Assembly (NCBI GenBank): GCA_900469445.1
Contig: UBXM01000031.1
Coordinates: 48,140-112,139, forward strand
Source of the DNA: Hyphomicrobiales bacterium
GTDB lineage: Bacteria; Pseudomonadota; Alphaproteobacteria; Rhizobiales; Rhizobiaceae
DNA: 64,000 nucleotides
Direction: 5' to 3'
Below, in pieces: positions 25,242 through 34,495 of the stretch. Every line of letters starts with the position of its first letter. Position 1 is the stretch's first letter. Both the position numbers and the translations under genes were made by a program. Under the pieces are notes generated by a model. The model saw only the letters and a program-made list of their open reading frames with translations, was not told where the DNA came from and did no database searches.

Positions 25242-25261
25242 TTCGTGCAATGCGATCCCGC

Positions 25262-25615
25262 TCAAGATGGCTTCGCCCCCGGCGCGCAGCATGGCGTCAG
25301 TTCTGCGATCAGGGGAGCGCAAAGCTCCGTCGAACCGCCGCAGCAGTCCTTCAGCAGGAATAGTGTCAGGTCGCGCAGGCCGTCGAGGTCGGCCCGGTAG
25401 ATGATTGATCGGCTCTGGCGTTCGCTCTTGACCAATCCGGCACGGGACAGCGTCGCAAGATGCGCAGACATCGTGTTCTGCGGGACATCGAGCAGCCGGG
25501 CAAGTTCGCCAGCGGGAATGCCGTCCGGCTCGTGCCGGACGAGCAACCGAAATGTCTCGAGGCGGGTGTTCTGTGCCAAGGCCGCGAGTGCAGATACTGC
25601 GTTGTTAGTTTCCAT
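25262..25615 (-). CDS. arsR: ArsR arsenic-responsive repressor
   Basis: 117 aa. The winged helix contains LLDVPQNTMSAHLATLSRAGLV; the C-terminal Cys group (DCCGG..ELC and PCC) is the likely As(III) site, as in ArsR types that bind arsenite at the C-terminal helix. The start codon overlaps a perfect palindrome (25612-25639), and no ribosome site is evident, so a leaderless mRNA is possible. It leads a six-gene operon: arsR, GNAT, arsC, acr3, arsC, arsH. Confidence 0.92.
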   Translation of the reverse strand: METNNAVSALAALAQNTRLETFRLLVRHEPDGIPAGELARLLDVPQNTMSAHLATLSRAGLVKSERQSRSIIYRADLDGLRDLTLFLLKDCCGGSTELCAPLIAELTPCCAPGAKPS

Positions 25616-25639
25616 ATATCCAGAATATTGGATATATGG
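25612..25639. promoter_or_regulatory. ArsR operator overlapping the start codon
   Basis: CCATATATCC (25612-25621), an 8-nt AT-rich spacer, GGATATATGG (25630-25639): a perfect 10-bp inverted repeat. The first bases coincide with the arsR ATG, so bound repressor would block transcription start or early elongation. Other sites of this kind in rhizobia control ars operons. Confidence 0.8.
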
Positions 25640-25827
25640 CCAATGTCAAGCGCAAGCCGTTCGGGTTGATAGGCGGCCCACACGACTTGCTCACGTGAAA
25701 GCAACGCCGGATCCTACAGCGCCACCATGTCAACAATGGCAGCGATTGTCCCCACGGTCGGGGACCGCGACGCAGTCAGTAATGGGAAAGCGTTGCAGTT
25801 CGCAGGATTTGCTGACATATTTCACCA

Positions 25828-26199
25828 CTAGCGGATTGCCGCCATTTCAGTCACCGCGTTTGCGACTTCCACGTGATTATAGGGCTTGCTAAAAAAACGG
25901 CCCTCGATCGGAAGTTCGTCATCTCGGAGATTTCGGTGACCTGACGTCACAATGATCTTCACCGGTGGCCACCTGTCCCTGACTGCTGATGCCAGCTTCA
26001 GACCGTCCATACTGCCGGGCATGTCTATATCGGTAAACATGACCTGAATCTCACGATGTAGATTGAGTTGCTCAATTGCCTCATCCGCACCGGAAGCCTC
26101 GTAAACCACAAAGCCCTCATCCTCGAGCGACATGACGATTGCCAGGCGGATGAGGGCCTCGTCTTCCACGACAAGAACCGTAGCGCCGTTATTTGCCAT
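25828..26199 (-). CDS. Single-domain response regulator
   Basis: 123 aa from ATG 26199 (MANNGATVLVVEDEALIR) after GGATGG; an upstream ATG is less well placed. The receiver has its Asp pair, acceptor in VMFTDIDMPGSMDGL, Thr/Ser in IIVTSG and Lys in FFSKPY. Paralogues with the same DIDMPxxxDGLxLAAxxRDRWPP signature are at 44224 and 54264; both sit beside HWE kinase sequences. It follows an HWE kinase gene after 129 nt, so it is the likely partner. Confidence 0.88.
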   Translation of the reverse strand: MANNGATVLVVEDEALIRLAIVMSLEDEGFVVYEASGADEAIEQLNLHREIQVMFTDIDMPGSMDGLKLASAVRDRWPPVKIIVTSGHRNLRDDELPIEGRFFSKPYNHVEVANAVTEMAAIR

Positions 26200-26327
26200 A
26201 CCGTGCCATCCAAATGTTTGCCGCATTTACATTTTTTCGAAAACAACTTGCCTCATAACACCCAGGTCCTCGGTTTGATCCACCGGTCGCCAGAAGTTTT
26301 GAAAGCATCTCGTGACTACGGTCTTGT

Positions 26328-27371
26328 TCAAGTGCGTTTCGACAGCCGGGACACCGGGCCGCTTGCCGAGCAACGAAAGCCGTCCCGTTCAAAGGAAATC
26401 TGTGGAGCTGTCCCGAATAGTGACTGTAGCGATGAGCGAACGTAACGCGTCCCATAACCTTGGCGCGTTGGCGCCTGCACAGATGGGCCACCTGCCTCTC
26501 GCCAATCCAGTGACAGGACCGGGTCTTCATCGGAACTCAGCTCCCAATTCACATTTACTGCTCCATCTGGATGGGACAGTGCACCGTACTTGATCGCATT
26601 GGTCGTAAGCTCATGGAGACACAAAGCGATTGTCGTGCCGGCCTCTCGGCTGACGACAATGTCCGGGCCGCTGACGGAAATGCGGCTGACGCTGCCCCGA
26701 TTGTAAGGCGACACGGTCAGTTCTACCACAGCAGATAGCTCGACCTCCTCACCGCCAGCTTCGAAAACGGCACTGTGGACATTGGAAAGCGCCTGTAATC
26801 GAGCTGAGAATTCCGTTGCCAAATCATCAACCGTCGTCGCGCCTCGCTTTGTCATCTGGAAAATCGACGTCACGCTTGCGAGGATATTCTTGACCCGGTG
26901 ATTAAGCTCGAGCCGCAGCTCTTTCTCTCTGTCGAGCGAATCCCGCACCTGTCGCTGACGTAGCCGGACGATCAGGTTTGACTGGATCGCATTCACAAGC
27001 TCCAACGCCGCAATCGGACGGATATGGAAAAGCAAACGGGAGCCCGGCCATGACGATTGCAGCTGCGTTCGGATCCGGGCGATCGGGGCGGCACGTTCCA
27101 ACAGCACGATCACGGGCACTTCCGACCAGTCGGGCTGTTTTGCCAAATGATCGGCAATCATCCCGACGACATCCGGTGTGAGCGACTCGTGCGTGATAAC
27201 GATAATGCCGGGTCCTCGACCGAGGTGGCTTTCCAAATCGTCACCGGCCTTGGCGGCCAACACGTCGACCTTCTGTTCCCCCAAGAAAGCTGCAATGTAG
27301 TCGGCGTCCTTGCGAAAGGGGGCAAGGACCAGCACCCAGTCCAGCTCGCTTTCGGCTGGCGGCGCTCTCAT
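26328..27371 (-). CDS. HWE-type histidine kinase with receiver-like N-terminus, cotranscribed with kaiC
   Basis: 347 aa, soluble. Residues about 10-125 resemble a receiver fold that lacks a clear acceptor Asp (pseudo-receiver). The HWE/HisKA_2 part starts at LNHRVKNILASV (acceptor His), with CLHELTTNAIKYGALS and LDWREAGGP, the W-x-E that names the family, and GYGTRYVRSSL. The start ATG overlaps the kaiC stop as ATGA. Pairing of a KaiC-like ATPase with a kinase fits a clock-like or energy-sensing output, but KaiA and KaiB are absent nearby. Confidence 0.85.
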   Translation of the reverse strand: MRAPPAESELDWVLVLAPFRKDADYIAAFLGEQKVDVLAAKAGDDLESHLGRGPGIIVITHESLTPDVVGMIADHLAKQPDWSEVPVIVLLERAAPIARIRTQLQSSWPGSRLLFHIRPIAALELVNAIQSNLIVRLRQRQVRDSLDREKELRLELNHRVKNILASVTSIFQMTKRGATTVDDLATEFSARLQALSNVHSAVFEAGGEEVELSAVVELTVSPYNRGSVSRISVSGPDIVVSREAGTTIALCLHELTTNAIKYGALSHPDGAVNVNWELSSDEDPVLSLDWREAGGPSVQAPTRQGYGTRYVRSSLQSLFGTAPQISFERDGFRCSASGPVSRLSKRT

Positions 27372-28810
27372 TTCGCGTCGGGAAGCGGATTATAGGCGAC
27401 AACGCTGACGCTTCCGCTTTCGATCAGTAGCTCGCGGACGTTGAGGTCATGCGGGCCGTGCCGCTTTTTTACGACCGTGATGTTGCGCCGCAGGCGTCCT
27501 TCGTGCTCCATGATCCGCAACAGCAGAACAGTGTCTCCGAGGAAGCTGACATCGACATCGATGCCGACATTCTGACCCAGCAGTCCGTGTTGCGCGACGA
27601 TGAGCATGGTCAGCACACCGGATCTGGCGAGATATTTCAGGAGCGACTGAATATCGCGCACGGCCTTATCTCGATGCGGCAAAGAGTTCAGATATCCGGT
27701 CAGGCTGTCGATCACGACGACCCGGGACTTGCTCTGTGTCACCGCGTCTTGAACGATTTGCCCGAATTCGCCTGGCGAAATCTCATTCGGATTGAAATCC
27801 CGCAAGATCAGTTTGCCGTCCTTGTGGAACTGACGCAGCTCCATACCCAGACCTTCGGAGCGACGGAAGAACGTTTCAAGACGTTCTTCAAACAGGAACA
27901 GGGCGACGTTTTCGCCGCGCTCGAGAGCTGCCGTCGCGTAAAGCGACGACATCGTCGATTTCCCGGTCCCCGATTGTCCGATAACAAGCGTGGTTGTTCC
28001 AGCCTCCTGCCCACCACCGAACATTTCATCGAGTTCGGCGACGCCAGACTTAATCATGTGGGGTTTGGCAGTTTCTGAGGCGGTACTAGGCGTGATCCGA
28101 GGAAACACGACAACGCCCGCTCCCTCACGGATGGCCATGTCATGATATCCATCGGCGACGGGGACGCCGCGCATCTTCGAGATTTCGACGCGTCGGCGTA
28201 CGCCGCCGTATTCTTCAAGGGACTTGTCGAAACGGATGACGCCATGGGCTAGCCCTTCGACTTCCTCGCCGCTGCGATCTCCTCCAGTCGTCTGGGTGTC
28301 CAGCAGCAATGCCACAACGTCTTGTTTAGCGAGGAACGACTTGAAACCGATAAGTTCGCGACGGAAGCGCGGCGAGTCACCGGTGATGAGACGGATCTCC
28401 AACAGAGAATCGTAGACCAGACGGCGTGGCTTATGTTCCTCGATGGCGGCTTCGATCGCCTTTCGGGTCTGGTCCAGACGAAGATCCGAGGTCACGAAAA
28501 TGCTTTGATCGTCGGCCTCGTTCACTGTGCCCGAGGTCGAAAGCTCTTCGACGCGGATGCCATCCAGCGTCCAGCCATGAGAGGTGGCGATTGCCTCGAG
28601 CTCCGCCGCTGTCTGTGACAGGGTGACATAGATGCAGCTTTCCCCCGCATCTGCGCCAGCCCGCAGGAACTGAAGCGCAGCTGTGGTTTTGCCGGATCCT
28701 GGGGCCCCTTGAAGCATATAGAGATTTGACGAGGGCAGACCGCCGCGGAGGATCTCGTCCAGACCTGCGATGCCGGTGCTGACGACGGCTGGGCTCTTAC
28801 GTTTGGGCAT
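27368..28810 (-). CDS. kaiC: KaiC-like double-domain ATPase
   Basis: 480 aa from ATG 28810. Two RecA/DnaB-like domains: CI Walker A GAPGSGKT at 35-42, CII Walker A GQSGTGKS at 278-285. The catalytic Glu pair is present in CII (FLFEER, 308-309) but replaced in CI (YVTLSQ at 61-66, where KaiC has VTFEE). At the CII phosphorylation site the segment VSFLGDT (421-427) keeps the Ser but has Phe in place of the adjacent Thr, by eye alignment. DnaB/RadA-like alternatives are excluded by the tandem KaiC layout. Confidence 0.9.
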   Translation of the reverse strand: MPKRKSPAVVSTGIAGLDEILRGGLPSSNLYMLQGAPGSGKTTAALQFLRAGADAGESCIYVTLSQTAAELEAIATSHGWTLDGIRVEELSTSGTVNEADDQSIFVTSDLRLDQTRKAIEAAIEEHKPRRLVYDSLLEIRLITGDSPRFRRELIGFKSFLAKQDVVALLLDTQTTGGDRSGEEVEGLAHGVIRFDKSLEEYGGVRRRVEISKMRGVPVADGYHDMAIREGAGVVVFPRITPSTASETAKPHMIKSGVAELDEMFGGGQEAGTTTLVIGQSGTGKSTMSSLYATAALERGENVALFLFEERLETFFRRSEGLGMELRQFHKDGKLILRDFNPNEISPGEFGQIVQDAVTQSKSRVVVIDSLTGYLNSLPHRDKAVRDIQSLLKYLARSGVLTMLIVAQHGLLGQNVGIDVDVSFLGDTVLLLRIMEHEGRLRRNITVVKKRHGPHDLNVRELLIESGSVSVVAYNPLPDAK

Positions 28811-29053
28811 GTCTTTTCCGCTCCAATGCTCCGCGAATGATCGAAAGACCATGGCGCGCATCGCCGGTGTAGAGATGCAATGCTGTTATATTTGTCTTTC
28901 CGGAAAGTTCAATCGCGGTCAAGTTGCCGTCTGCGTGGATACGTGGAACTGGCGCAACCCTGTTCCGCCGGGAAGAAAATGATTGTGAAGACTGGACTGG
29001 ACTTGCCCTGCCACGCGCCTATGTCTTGCCCGCTGCCATATAATGGGAACGTC

Positions 29054-32000
29054 ATGACTGTTGTGCCTTCCGAGCCTTACCAGGACATATTCGTTGGCGA
29101 TGGGGAGATGGCGCATCTGATGCGTCGACACGACTGGTCTAAAACCAGCTTTGGCCCTCCAGAAGCTTGGCCTGACGCGTTAAGGGTGGCATTGCGTCTT
29201 CTGCTGACATCGCGGTTCGAAATGTGGCTCGGTTGGGGACCGGATATCAGTTTCTTCTACAATGACGCTTACCGTCCGACCCTGGGCAAGAAGCACCCAA
29301 ATGCCCTTGCCGTCCCAACCAGGGTCGTCTGGGCGGAGATCTGGGAAGACGTCAAGGATCGTCTCGCTACGGTTTACGAGACCGGAGAAGCGACTTGGGA
29401 TCGAGCCCTCCTGCTGCTGCTCGAACGAGACGGTTATCCTGAGGAAACATACCACACCTTTTCCTACAGTCCGCTGATCGGCGATACTGGTAATGTCGAG
29501 GGCGTTTTTTGTGCCGTGTCTGAAGAAACCGAGAGGGTTATCAGTGAGCGGCGCATGGGCACGCTGCGAAAGCTCGCATCAGCCCTCGCGACATCCGATA
29601 GCAAGCAGCAAGTCTACGAGGCCTCGCAAAGCACGCTCAGTGATAATCCTCAGGATTTGCCTTTCAGCCTGCTTTACCTGTTCGATGAGGATGGGTCTGC
29701 CAAGCGAACATGGGCGAATGGCATAGCCGAAGATCACAACCTTGCCGCTGCAGTCGTAGGTTTGAATAATGCGGCAGATGGTGTGACCTGGGACCTCGAT
29801 GCTGCCCGACACAGCCAAGCACCGACGATTATCGATATTAGCGACATGGGCCAAGTTCCCTGCGGCGCCTGGAATCTTGCGCCTTCGCAGGCCGCAGTTG
29901 TGCCGCTTGTCGGTCAAGGCGGTGACAGACCAATCGGCGTATTGATTGTCGCGCTCAATCCCCATCGGCCTGCGAGCGATGAATATATCGATTTTCTAAA
30001 ACTGCTATCTGGCCAGATCGCTTCAAGCCTTGCCAGCGCCGATGCGTTCGAAACCGAGCGGCAGCGTGGCGCTGCTTTGGCGGAGGCGGCCGAGATGCGC
30101 GAGGCGGCTGCGGTTGCACTTGAACAACTGAACCGACAACTCACGACGGAGGTCGAACAGCGCACTGCCGAACGCGATCGTATGCGGGAGCTGTTTCAGC
30201 AATCGCCCAGTTTCATGTGCATTCTGCGCGGCCCGGATCACGTGTTTGAACTGGCGAACGACGCCTACATGCAACTTGTCGGCCATCGTGATCTGCTGGA
30301 AATGCGCGTGCGGGACGCTCTCCCTGAACTTTCAGGGCAAGGTTTCTTCGAGCTGCTCGATCAGGTGTATCGTTCGGGCGAGGCCTTCATAGGTCGTAGC
30401 CTTCCCGTGTCGTTGCAGCGAACTGCTGGAGAGCAGCCAGAAGAACGGTTCGTCAACCTGATCTATCAGCCGATTTTGGACGCAACTGCAAACGTTTCCG
30501 GCATCTTCGTCGATGGCTTCGATGTTACTGACCAGAAGCGCGCAGAAGAGCAACTTCAGACGCTCAATCACACCCTCGAACAGCGGGTCGATCAACGAAC
30601 CGGCGAACTGAGAACCGCGTTGCTGCAGTTGGAACGGGAGTCGACCGAGCGTGAAGCGGCACTACTTGCCTTGCGACAGGCCCAGAAGATGGAAGCGCTC
30701 GGAAAATTGACGGGCGGCGTGGCCCACGACTTCAACAACCTGCTTCAAGTCGTCAGTGGCAATCTCCAGCTCCTGACGAAGGATATTGCCGGCAATACGC
30801 GGGCTGAAACCCGTATTCAGAACGCGCTGGCCGGCGTTTCGCGTGGCTCCAAACTCGCCTCGCAGTTGTTGGCATTCGGCCGAAGACAGCCACTTGAACC
30901 GAAAGTGGTCAACGTCCGCAAGCTCATTCAGAATATGGACGATATGCTGCGCCGTGCTCTTGGCGAGGAAATCGAGCTGGAGACCGTTGTATCCGGCGGA
31001 CTGTGGAACACCCTGATCGACCCTGGTCAGCTAGAAAACGCAATCCTTAATCTCGCGATCAATGCAAGGGACGCGATGGACGGCCGCGGGCGGCTGACGA
31101 TCGAAACCGTGAACTCGGTGCTTGACGGTGAATACGCCCGTTTGCACGAGGACGTCCGCCCTGGCCAGTACGTAATGGTGGCAGTGACGGATACGGGCTC
31201 CGGCATATCCCCCGAAATTATCGAGCACGTCCTCGAACCGTTTTTCAGTACCAAAAGTGAAGGCAAGGGAAGCGGCCTCGGCCTGTCCATGGTCTACGGC
31301 TTCCTTAAGCAGTCCGGTGGACACCTCAAAATCTACAGTGAGGTCGGCCATGGCACAACGATGAAGATCTACATGCCGAAAACCGTGCAGGCCGAGGATA
31401 GTCTGACTGGACCCGAGAGCGCCCCGGTAAAAGGTGGGACGGAGACGGTCCTCGTCGTGGAAGACGACGACGCTGTTCGCGAAACCTCGGTCGCCTTGCT
31501 CACCGATCTCGGCTATCAGGTATTGAAGGCTCGGGACGCTCAATCAGCGTTTACGATCATCGAAAGCGGCGCGCATGTCGATCTTCTCTTCACCGACGTC
31601 GTCATGCCAGGGCCGATGCGAAGCACTGAGCTGGCGAAAAGAGCCAAGGCCCTTTATCCGGCAATAGCCGTCTTGTTCACATCAGGCTACACCGAAAACT
31701 CGATCGTTCATGGTGGCCGGCTTGATGCGGGTGTCGAGTTGCTTTCCAAGCCTTACACGCGCGAGGCACTTGCCCGTAAGGTTCGCCACGTGCTGGCAAA
31801 TGCCGCTCAAGCCAAAATGGCGGCCGAGCGTCTCGCAGTGCAGGACAAACCAGAAGCAAAAGATGCAGCCGCGCCCGTGAGGATCCTTGTTGTTGAAGAT
31901 GAGCCCCTCATCCTTATGGCGACAGTCGACATGCTCAGCGAACTTGGCCATTTCCCTCTGGAAGCCGGGTCAGCCGAAGAGGCCATGGACATCATGCAGA

Positions 32001-32227
32001 AAGAATCCGTGGATGTTCTTCTAACGGATGTTGGTCTACCGGGCATGTCGGGTTCGGATCTCGCCAGGCAAGTCAGGGAACGATGGCCGCAGGTTTGTAT
32101 CATCTTCGCGAGTGGCAATGACACCGGTCGGTTGGCGTCGGGAGTAGAAGATGCGTTGCAGCTCTCGAAGCCGTTCACAACAGAGGATTTGGCAGCAGTA
32201 GTAGCGCAAGCGAAAGACTCTATCTGA
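29054..32227 (+). CDS. Hybrid histidine kinase PAS-GAF-PAS-HisKA-HATPase-REC-REC
   Basis: 1057 aa, no membrane helix, divergent from kaiC. The chosen start (ATG 29054, after GGGA) begins MTVVPSEPYQDIFVGDGEMA, the usual beginning of this kinase type; in-frame codons before it lack similarity. Order: PAS-like (about 15-165), GAF (about 180-335), coil, PAS (about 385-510), coil, HisKA with acceptor His near 558 (GGVAHDFNN), HATPase_c (NARDAMDG, DTGSGIS, GSGLGLS), receiver (about 800-915), receiver (about 935-1050). Two C-terminal receivers suggest a branched relay. Signal unknown. Confidence 0.88.
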   Translation: MTVVPSEPYQDIFVGDGEMAHLMRRHDWSKTSFGPPEAWPDALRVALRLLLTSRFEMWLGWGPDISFFYNDAYRPTLGKKHPNALAVPTRVVWAEIWEDVKDRLATVYETGEATWDRALLLLLERDGYPEETYHTFSYSPLIGDTGNVEGVFCAVSEETERVISERRMGTLRKLASALATSDSKQQVYEASQSTLSDNPQDLPFSLLYLFDEDGSAKRTWANGIAEDHNLAAAVVGLNNAADGVTWDLDAARHSQAPTIIDISDMGQVPCGAWNLAPSQAAVVPLVGQGGDRPIGVLIVALNPHRPASDEYIDFLKLLSGQIASSLASADAFETERQRGAALAEAAEMREAAAVALEQLNRQLTTEVEQRTAERDRMRELFQQSPSFMCILRGPDHVFELANDAYMQLVGHRDLLEMRVRDALPELSGQGFFELLDQVYRSGEAFIGRSLPVSLQRTAGEQPEERFVNLIYQPILDATANVSGIFVDGFDVTDQKRAEEQLQTLNHTLEQRVDQRTGELRTALLQLERESTEREAALLALRQAQKMEALGKLTGGVAHDFNNLLQVVSGNLQLLTKDIAGNTRAETRIQNALAGVSRGSKLASQLLAFGRRQPLEPKVVNVRKLIQNMDDMLRRALGEEIELETVVSGGLWNTLIDPGQLENAILNLAINARDAMDGRGRLTIETVNSVLDGEYARLHEDVRPGQYVMVAVTDTGSGISPEIIEHVLEPFFSTKSEGKGSGLGLSMVYGFLKQSGGHLKIYSEVGHGTTMKIYMPKTVQAEDSLTGPESAPVKGGTETVLVVEDDDAVRETSVALLTDLGYQVLKARDAQSAFTIIESGAHVDLLFTDVVMPGPMRSTELAKRAKALYPAIAVLFTSGYTENSIVHGGRLDAGVELLSKPYTREALARKVRHVLANAAQAKMAAERLAVQDKPEAKDAAAPVRILVVEDEPLILMATVDMLSELGHFPLEAGSAEEAMDIMQKESVDVLLTDVGLPGMSGSDLARQVRERWPQVCIIFASGNDTGRLASGVEDALQLSKPFTTEDLAAVVAQAKDSI

Positions 32228-32534
32228 TTTCGGCGCATCAGACTTTTAACTATCTGAAGGCGGCTGCGACGCGGTTCGCTGCGTGCGCCCGGTGACTCGG
32301 CATTTAATTAGAGATTCCAGCTTCGTTTTTGGCAGGCAATGTGAGATTGCCGAAGGGTGATGATTATCGCCTTGATGCAGTCTGAACCATTGGCTCTATA
32401 TCTAGATGGGCTAACGTAGGGGCGCGATACTTTTTTAGTTTTTTGATCATCTCGCCTGCGACTGCCCAGGATGATTAGCAAGGTTGGTTTTACCGCGGAC
32501 AAGGGTCGGGAGCCTTGCGGCCCCCGAAAGTTTG
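32228..32534. other. Intergenic stretch without a supported gene
   Basis: Between two convergent genes. It holds a G/C-rich hairpin near 32505-32527 (CGGGAGCC with GGCCCCCG) that may end the catalase mRNA; nothing else is recognised. Confidence 0.45.
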
Positions 32535-33461
32535 TTATCGCGACGCCTTGTAGAGCTTTTCCGCAATCTCGAACATTTCCTCTGGAGCGTAGTCAGGCGT
32601 GAAGGCGGAGGGAACGCCGACGAGCTGCTGGATCTTGCCACCCTCCGGCATGCCGTCCACGACTTCGAGCTCGCCAGGTGGATCTGTGGGAAGAGCAACC
32701 TCACCATTACCCCAGATGCCAGACATCTCTTTGTAATCGTTTGGACTGAACGTGTAGAGACGCCGATGCGACCCTTCGTCGAGATACTTTTGGCATTCCG
32801 GGATCTTGTCGAGGGGGATATTGGGCGTGGGAAGGAATTTCTTCACGTCAACGCCGGTGATTTTCTCCAGCGCCAGAGCATAGGCGTGTGCGTGCACCGA
32901 TCCTCGCACGAGCAGATAACCGCAAACCTCGCGGCCGGTCGGGTCGGAAAGTGTCTCATAGACTCTGAGCTTGTGCAGCCGGGCGCCGCATTCGAGATGG
33001 AAGTTATGCAGCAAGTCGATGACGACATTGCCGGTGGTCGTGATGAAGTCGTTGTTCCAAGACACGCCATTGCTGTTCACCGGGGAAGCACCGCCACCGC
33101 CGGATAGGAATGCGGCTGCAAGCCGAATGTCCTTCATTCCCTCCCAAGGGGCCTCAGAGATATCGCCGCCATCGCCTTGGTCACCATCTTTCTTGTCAGG
33201 ACCATTGTTGAGCATGCCGACGCCGGCGCTTACAAGCTCGACGTGACCGAGCTCTTCAGCGGTGATGCTGGCTACAAGTGAGTAGAATGGTCTGAGCTTT
33301 TCCTTGCTGCGGAAATTGAAGCTCTGAAACATGTAGTTTCCGAGCGTGGACATTTCGCCATACTTGCCCCCGAGCAACTCCTGCAGGGCGGCGGCGGCGT
33401 TCGGATCGGCACGGTTGGGCGCTGGCAGGGAAGCCTGCAGCTGATCGACTCGCATGAACAT
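32535..33461 (-). CDS. Manganese catalase
   Basis: 308 aa. The di-manganese ferritin-like fold is visible in YGEMSTLGNYMFQSFNF, ASITAEELGHVELV (metal-ligand Glu and His), and HNFHLECGARLHKLRVYE; the later VRGSVHAHAYALALEK holds the second set. The start is ATG 33461 (MFMRVDQLQ) after AAGGAAC. It detoxifies hydrogen peroxide without heme. A sequence matching the general-stress sigma factor promoter lies upstream. Confidence 0.93.
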   Translation of the reverse strand: MFMRVDQLQASLPAPNRADPNAAAALQELLGGKYGEMSTLGNYMFQSFNFRSKEKLRPFYSLVASITAEELGHVELVSAGVGMLNNGPDKKDGDQGDGGDISEAPWEGMKDIRLAAAFLSGGGGASPVNSNGVSWNNDFITTTGNVVIDLLHNFHLECGARLHKLRVYETLSDPTGREVCGYLLVRGSVHAHAYALALEKITGVDVKKFLPTPNIPLDKIPECQKYLDEGSHRRLYTFSPNDYKEMSGIWGNGEVALPTDPPGELEVVDGMPEGGKIQQLVGVPSAFTPDYAPEEMFEIAEKLYKASR

Positions 33462-33491
33462 GAAATGTTCCTTTGGTTGGAGACGAACCAC

Positions 33492-33516
33492 AACCTTTGG
33501 ATTTACTCGAAGTTCC
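33492..33516 (-). promoter_or_regulatory. EcfG-type general stress promoter for Mn-catalase
   Basis: Read on the minus strand: GGAAC (33516-33512), 16 nt, then GGTT (33495-33492), about 30 nt before the start codon. Consensus for the alphaproteobacterial EcfG sigma factor is GGAAC-N16/17-CGTT, so one position of the -10 deviates. Confidence 0.5.
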
Positions 33517-33757
33517 GATTAAACTTTAGATTAAACGAACACCTCGAATTTTGGCGCCTATGGTCAGAGGAGAATTTCTTTGGAAAGCCGATCGCGAAGT
33601 CGTCGGGATGGGCGATCCATCAGCGGATTTTGTGCAAAGCCATACAATTTCGCAACGATCATCAGCAAGCTTCGCGCGCTTTCTGTCACATGAGGGCCGG
33701 CGAGGGAGGTAGCACCACTCAAGGCGGCACCCGTTTAAGGGTGCTTTCAAGCACGCG

Positions 33758-34042
33758 CTACGAGAGATTGTCGCGATAGACGAGCAGAACCGCTGTGAAG
33801 GTGATCACACCGACGGCAGTGAGAGCAAGGGCGCTCCTCGACGACTCCCGATTGGTAAAACTGACTGCGGCTACAAAAGTGCCCAGCGACCACAGCCCTG
33901 TGAAAACGATCATCCAGGAATATATGAACGGCACAAGGTCGTAGCCTCCGCCGCCAATGGACGGCGAAGAGGGTTTATCGGCCTGCACGGCAACCAGAAG
34001 CACGAGCGTCGACAGCCAGAGGAAGTACGACCTGGTTCTCAT
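33758..34042 (-). CDS. Small integral membrane protein of unknown function
   Basis: 94 aa with three hydrophobic segments (about 5-21, 35-62, 70-90) and a short Ser/Gly-rich loop between the first two. No known family recognised. It may be a membrane stress protein judging by the neighbourhood, but this is guesswork. The gap before it toward the catalase (33517-33757) holds no supported gene. Confidence 0.55.
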   Translation of the reverse strand: MRTRSYFLWLSTLVLLVAVQADKPSSPSIGGGGYDLVPFIYSWMIVFTGLWSLGTFVAAVSFTNRESSRSALALTAVGVITFTAVLLVYRDNLS

Positions 34043-34183
34043 AGGCCCTCAAGTTGTTTCGCCGCACATGCCTTCAGTTCGAAAATCCTACCTCGAGCGA
34101 ACGCGGCGCGCAGCACCCTAATCGTCCATAGTGAGTGTTCGAACAGGCGAAAGGCTCAGCCTTCCCTTCTATCCAGATGTCGA

Positions 34184-34215
34184 AAGCCCGTGCGGGTCCG
34201 CCTGCGCACGGGCTT
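34184..34215. terminator. Perfect 11-bp hairpin
   Basis: AAGCCCGTGCG, 10-nt loop, CGCACGGGCTT, followed by GTTGG. It stands alone in a 450-nt gap, so it may end a small RNA rather than a protein gene. No promoter was identified. Confidence 0.45.
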
Positions 34216-34495
34216 GTTGGCCTAAACATAACATTCGACCGTGCCGGAATGGATTACTTCGCGCGTCTTTGCAAGTCACGAAGCATATCCGGTCATGTTG
34301 CGCAGATGTGCGCTCTCGAAGACAGGCGGCCTTAAAGCACTCATATTGCATATGCTCGTATTAGCTGTCACTGTCGGCGCGTTGCCGCTGGGGTAGCGGC
34401 TGTTCGCGAGAGCGCCTTCCCTTTCGCACCCATGTATATCCCGCAGACCTGCCTGCCTCCTCCTGGGGAAGGAGTTCGTGCGCTCGGAGATACCT

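Noticed and set aside
28940..28975. GGAAC followed by GTTCC between kaiC and the hybrid kinase as an EcfG promoter
   Set aside because: Spacing to a CGTT-like box is wrong; only a short imperfect palindrome remains.
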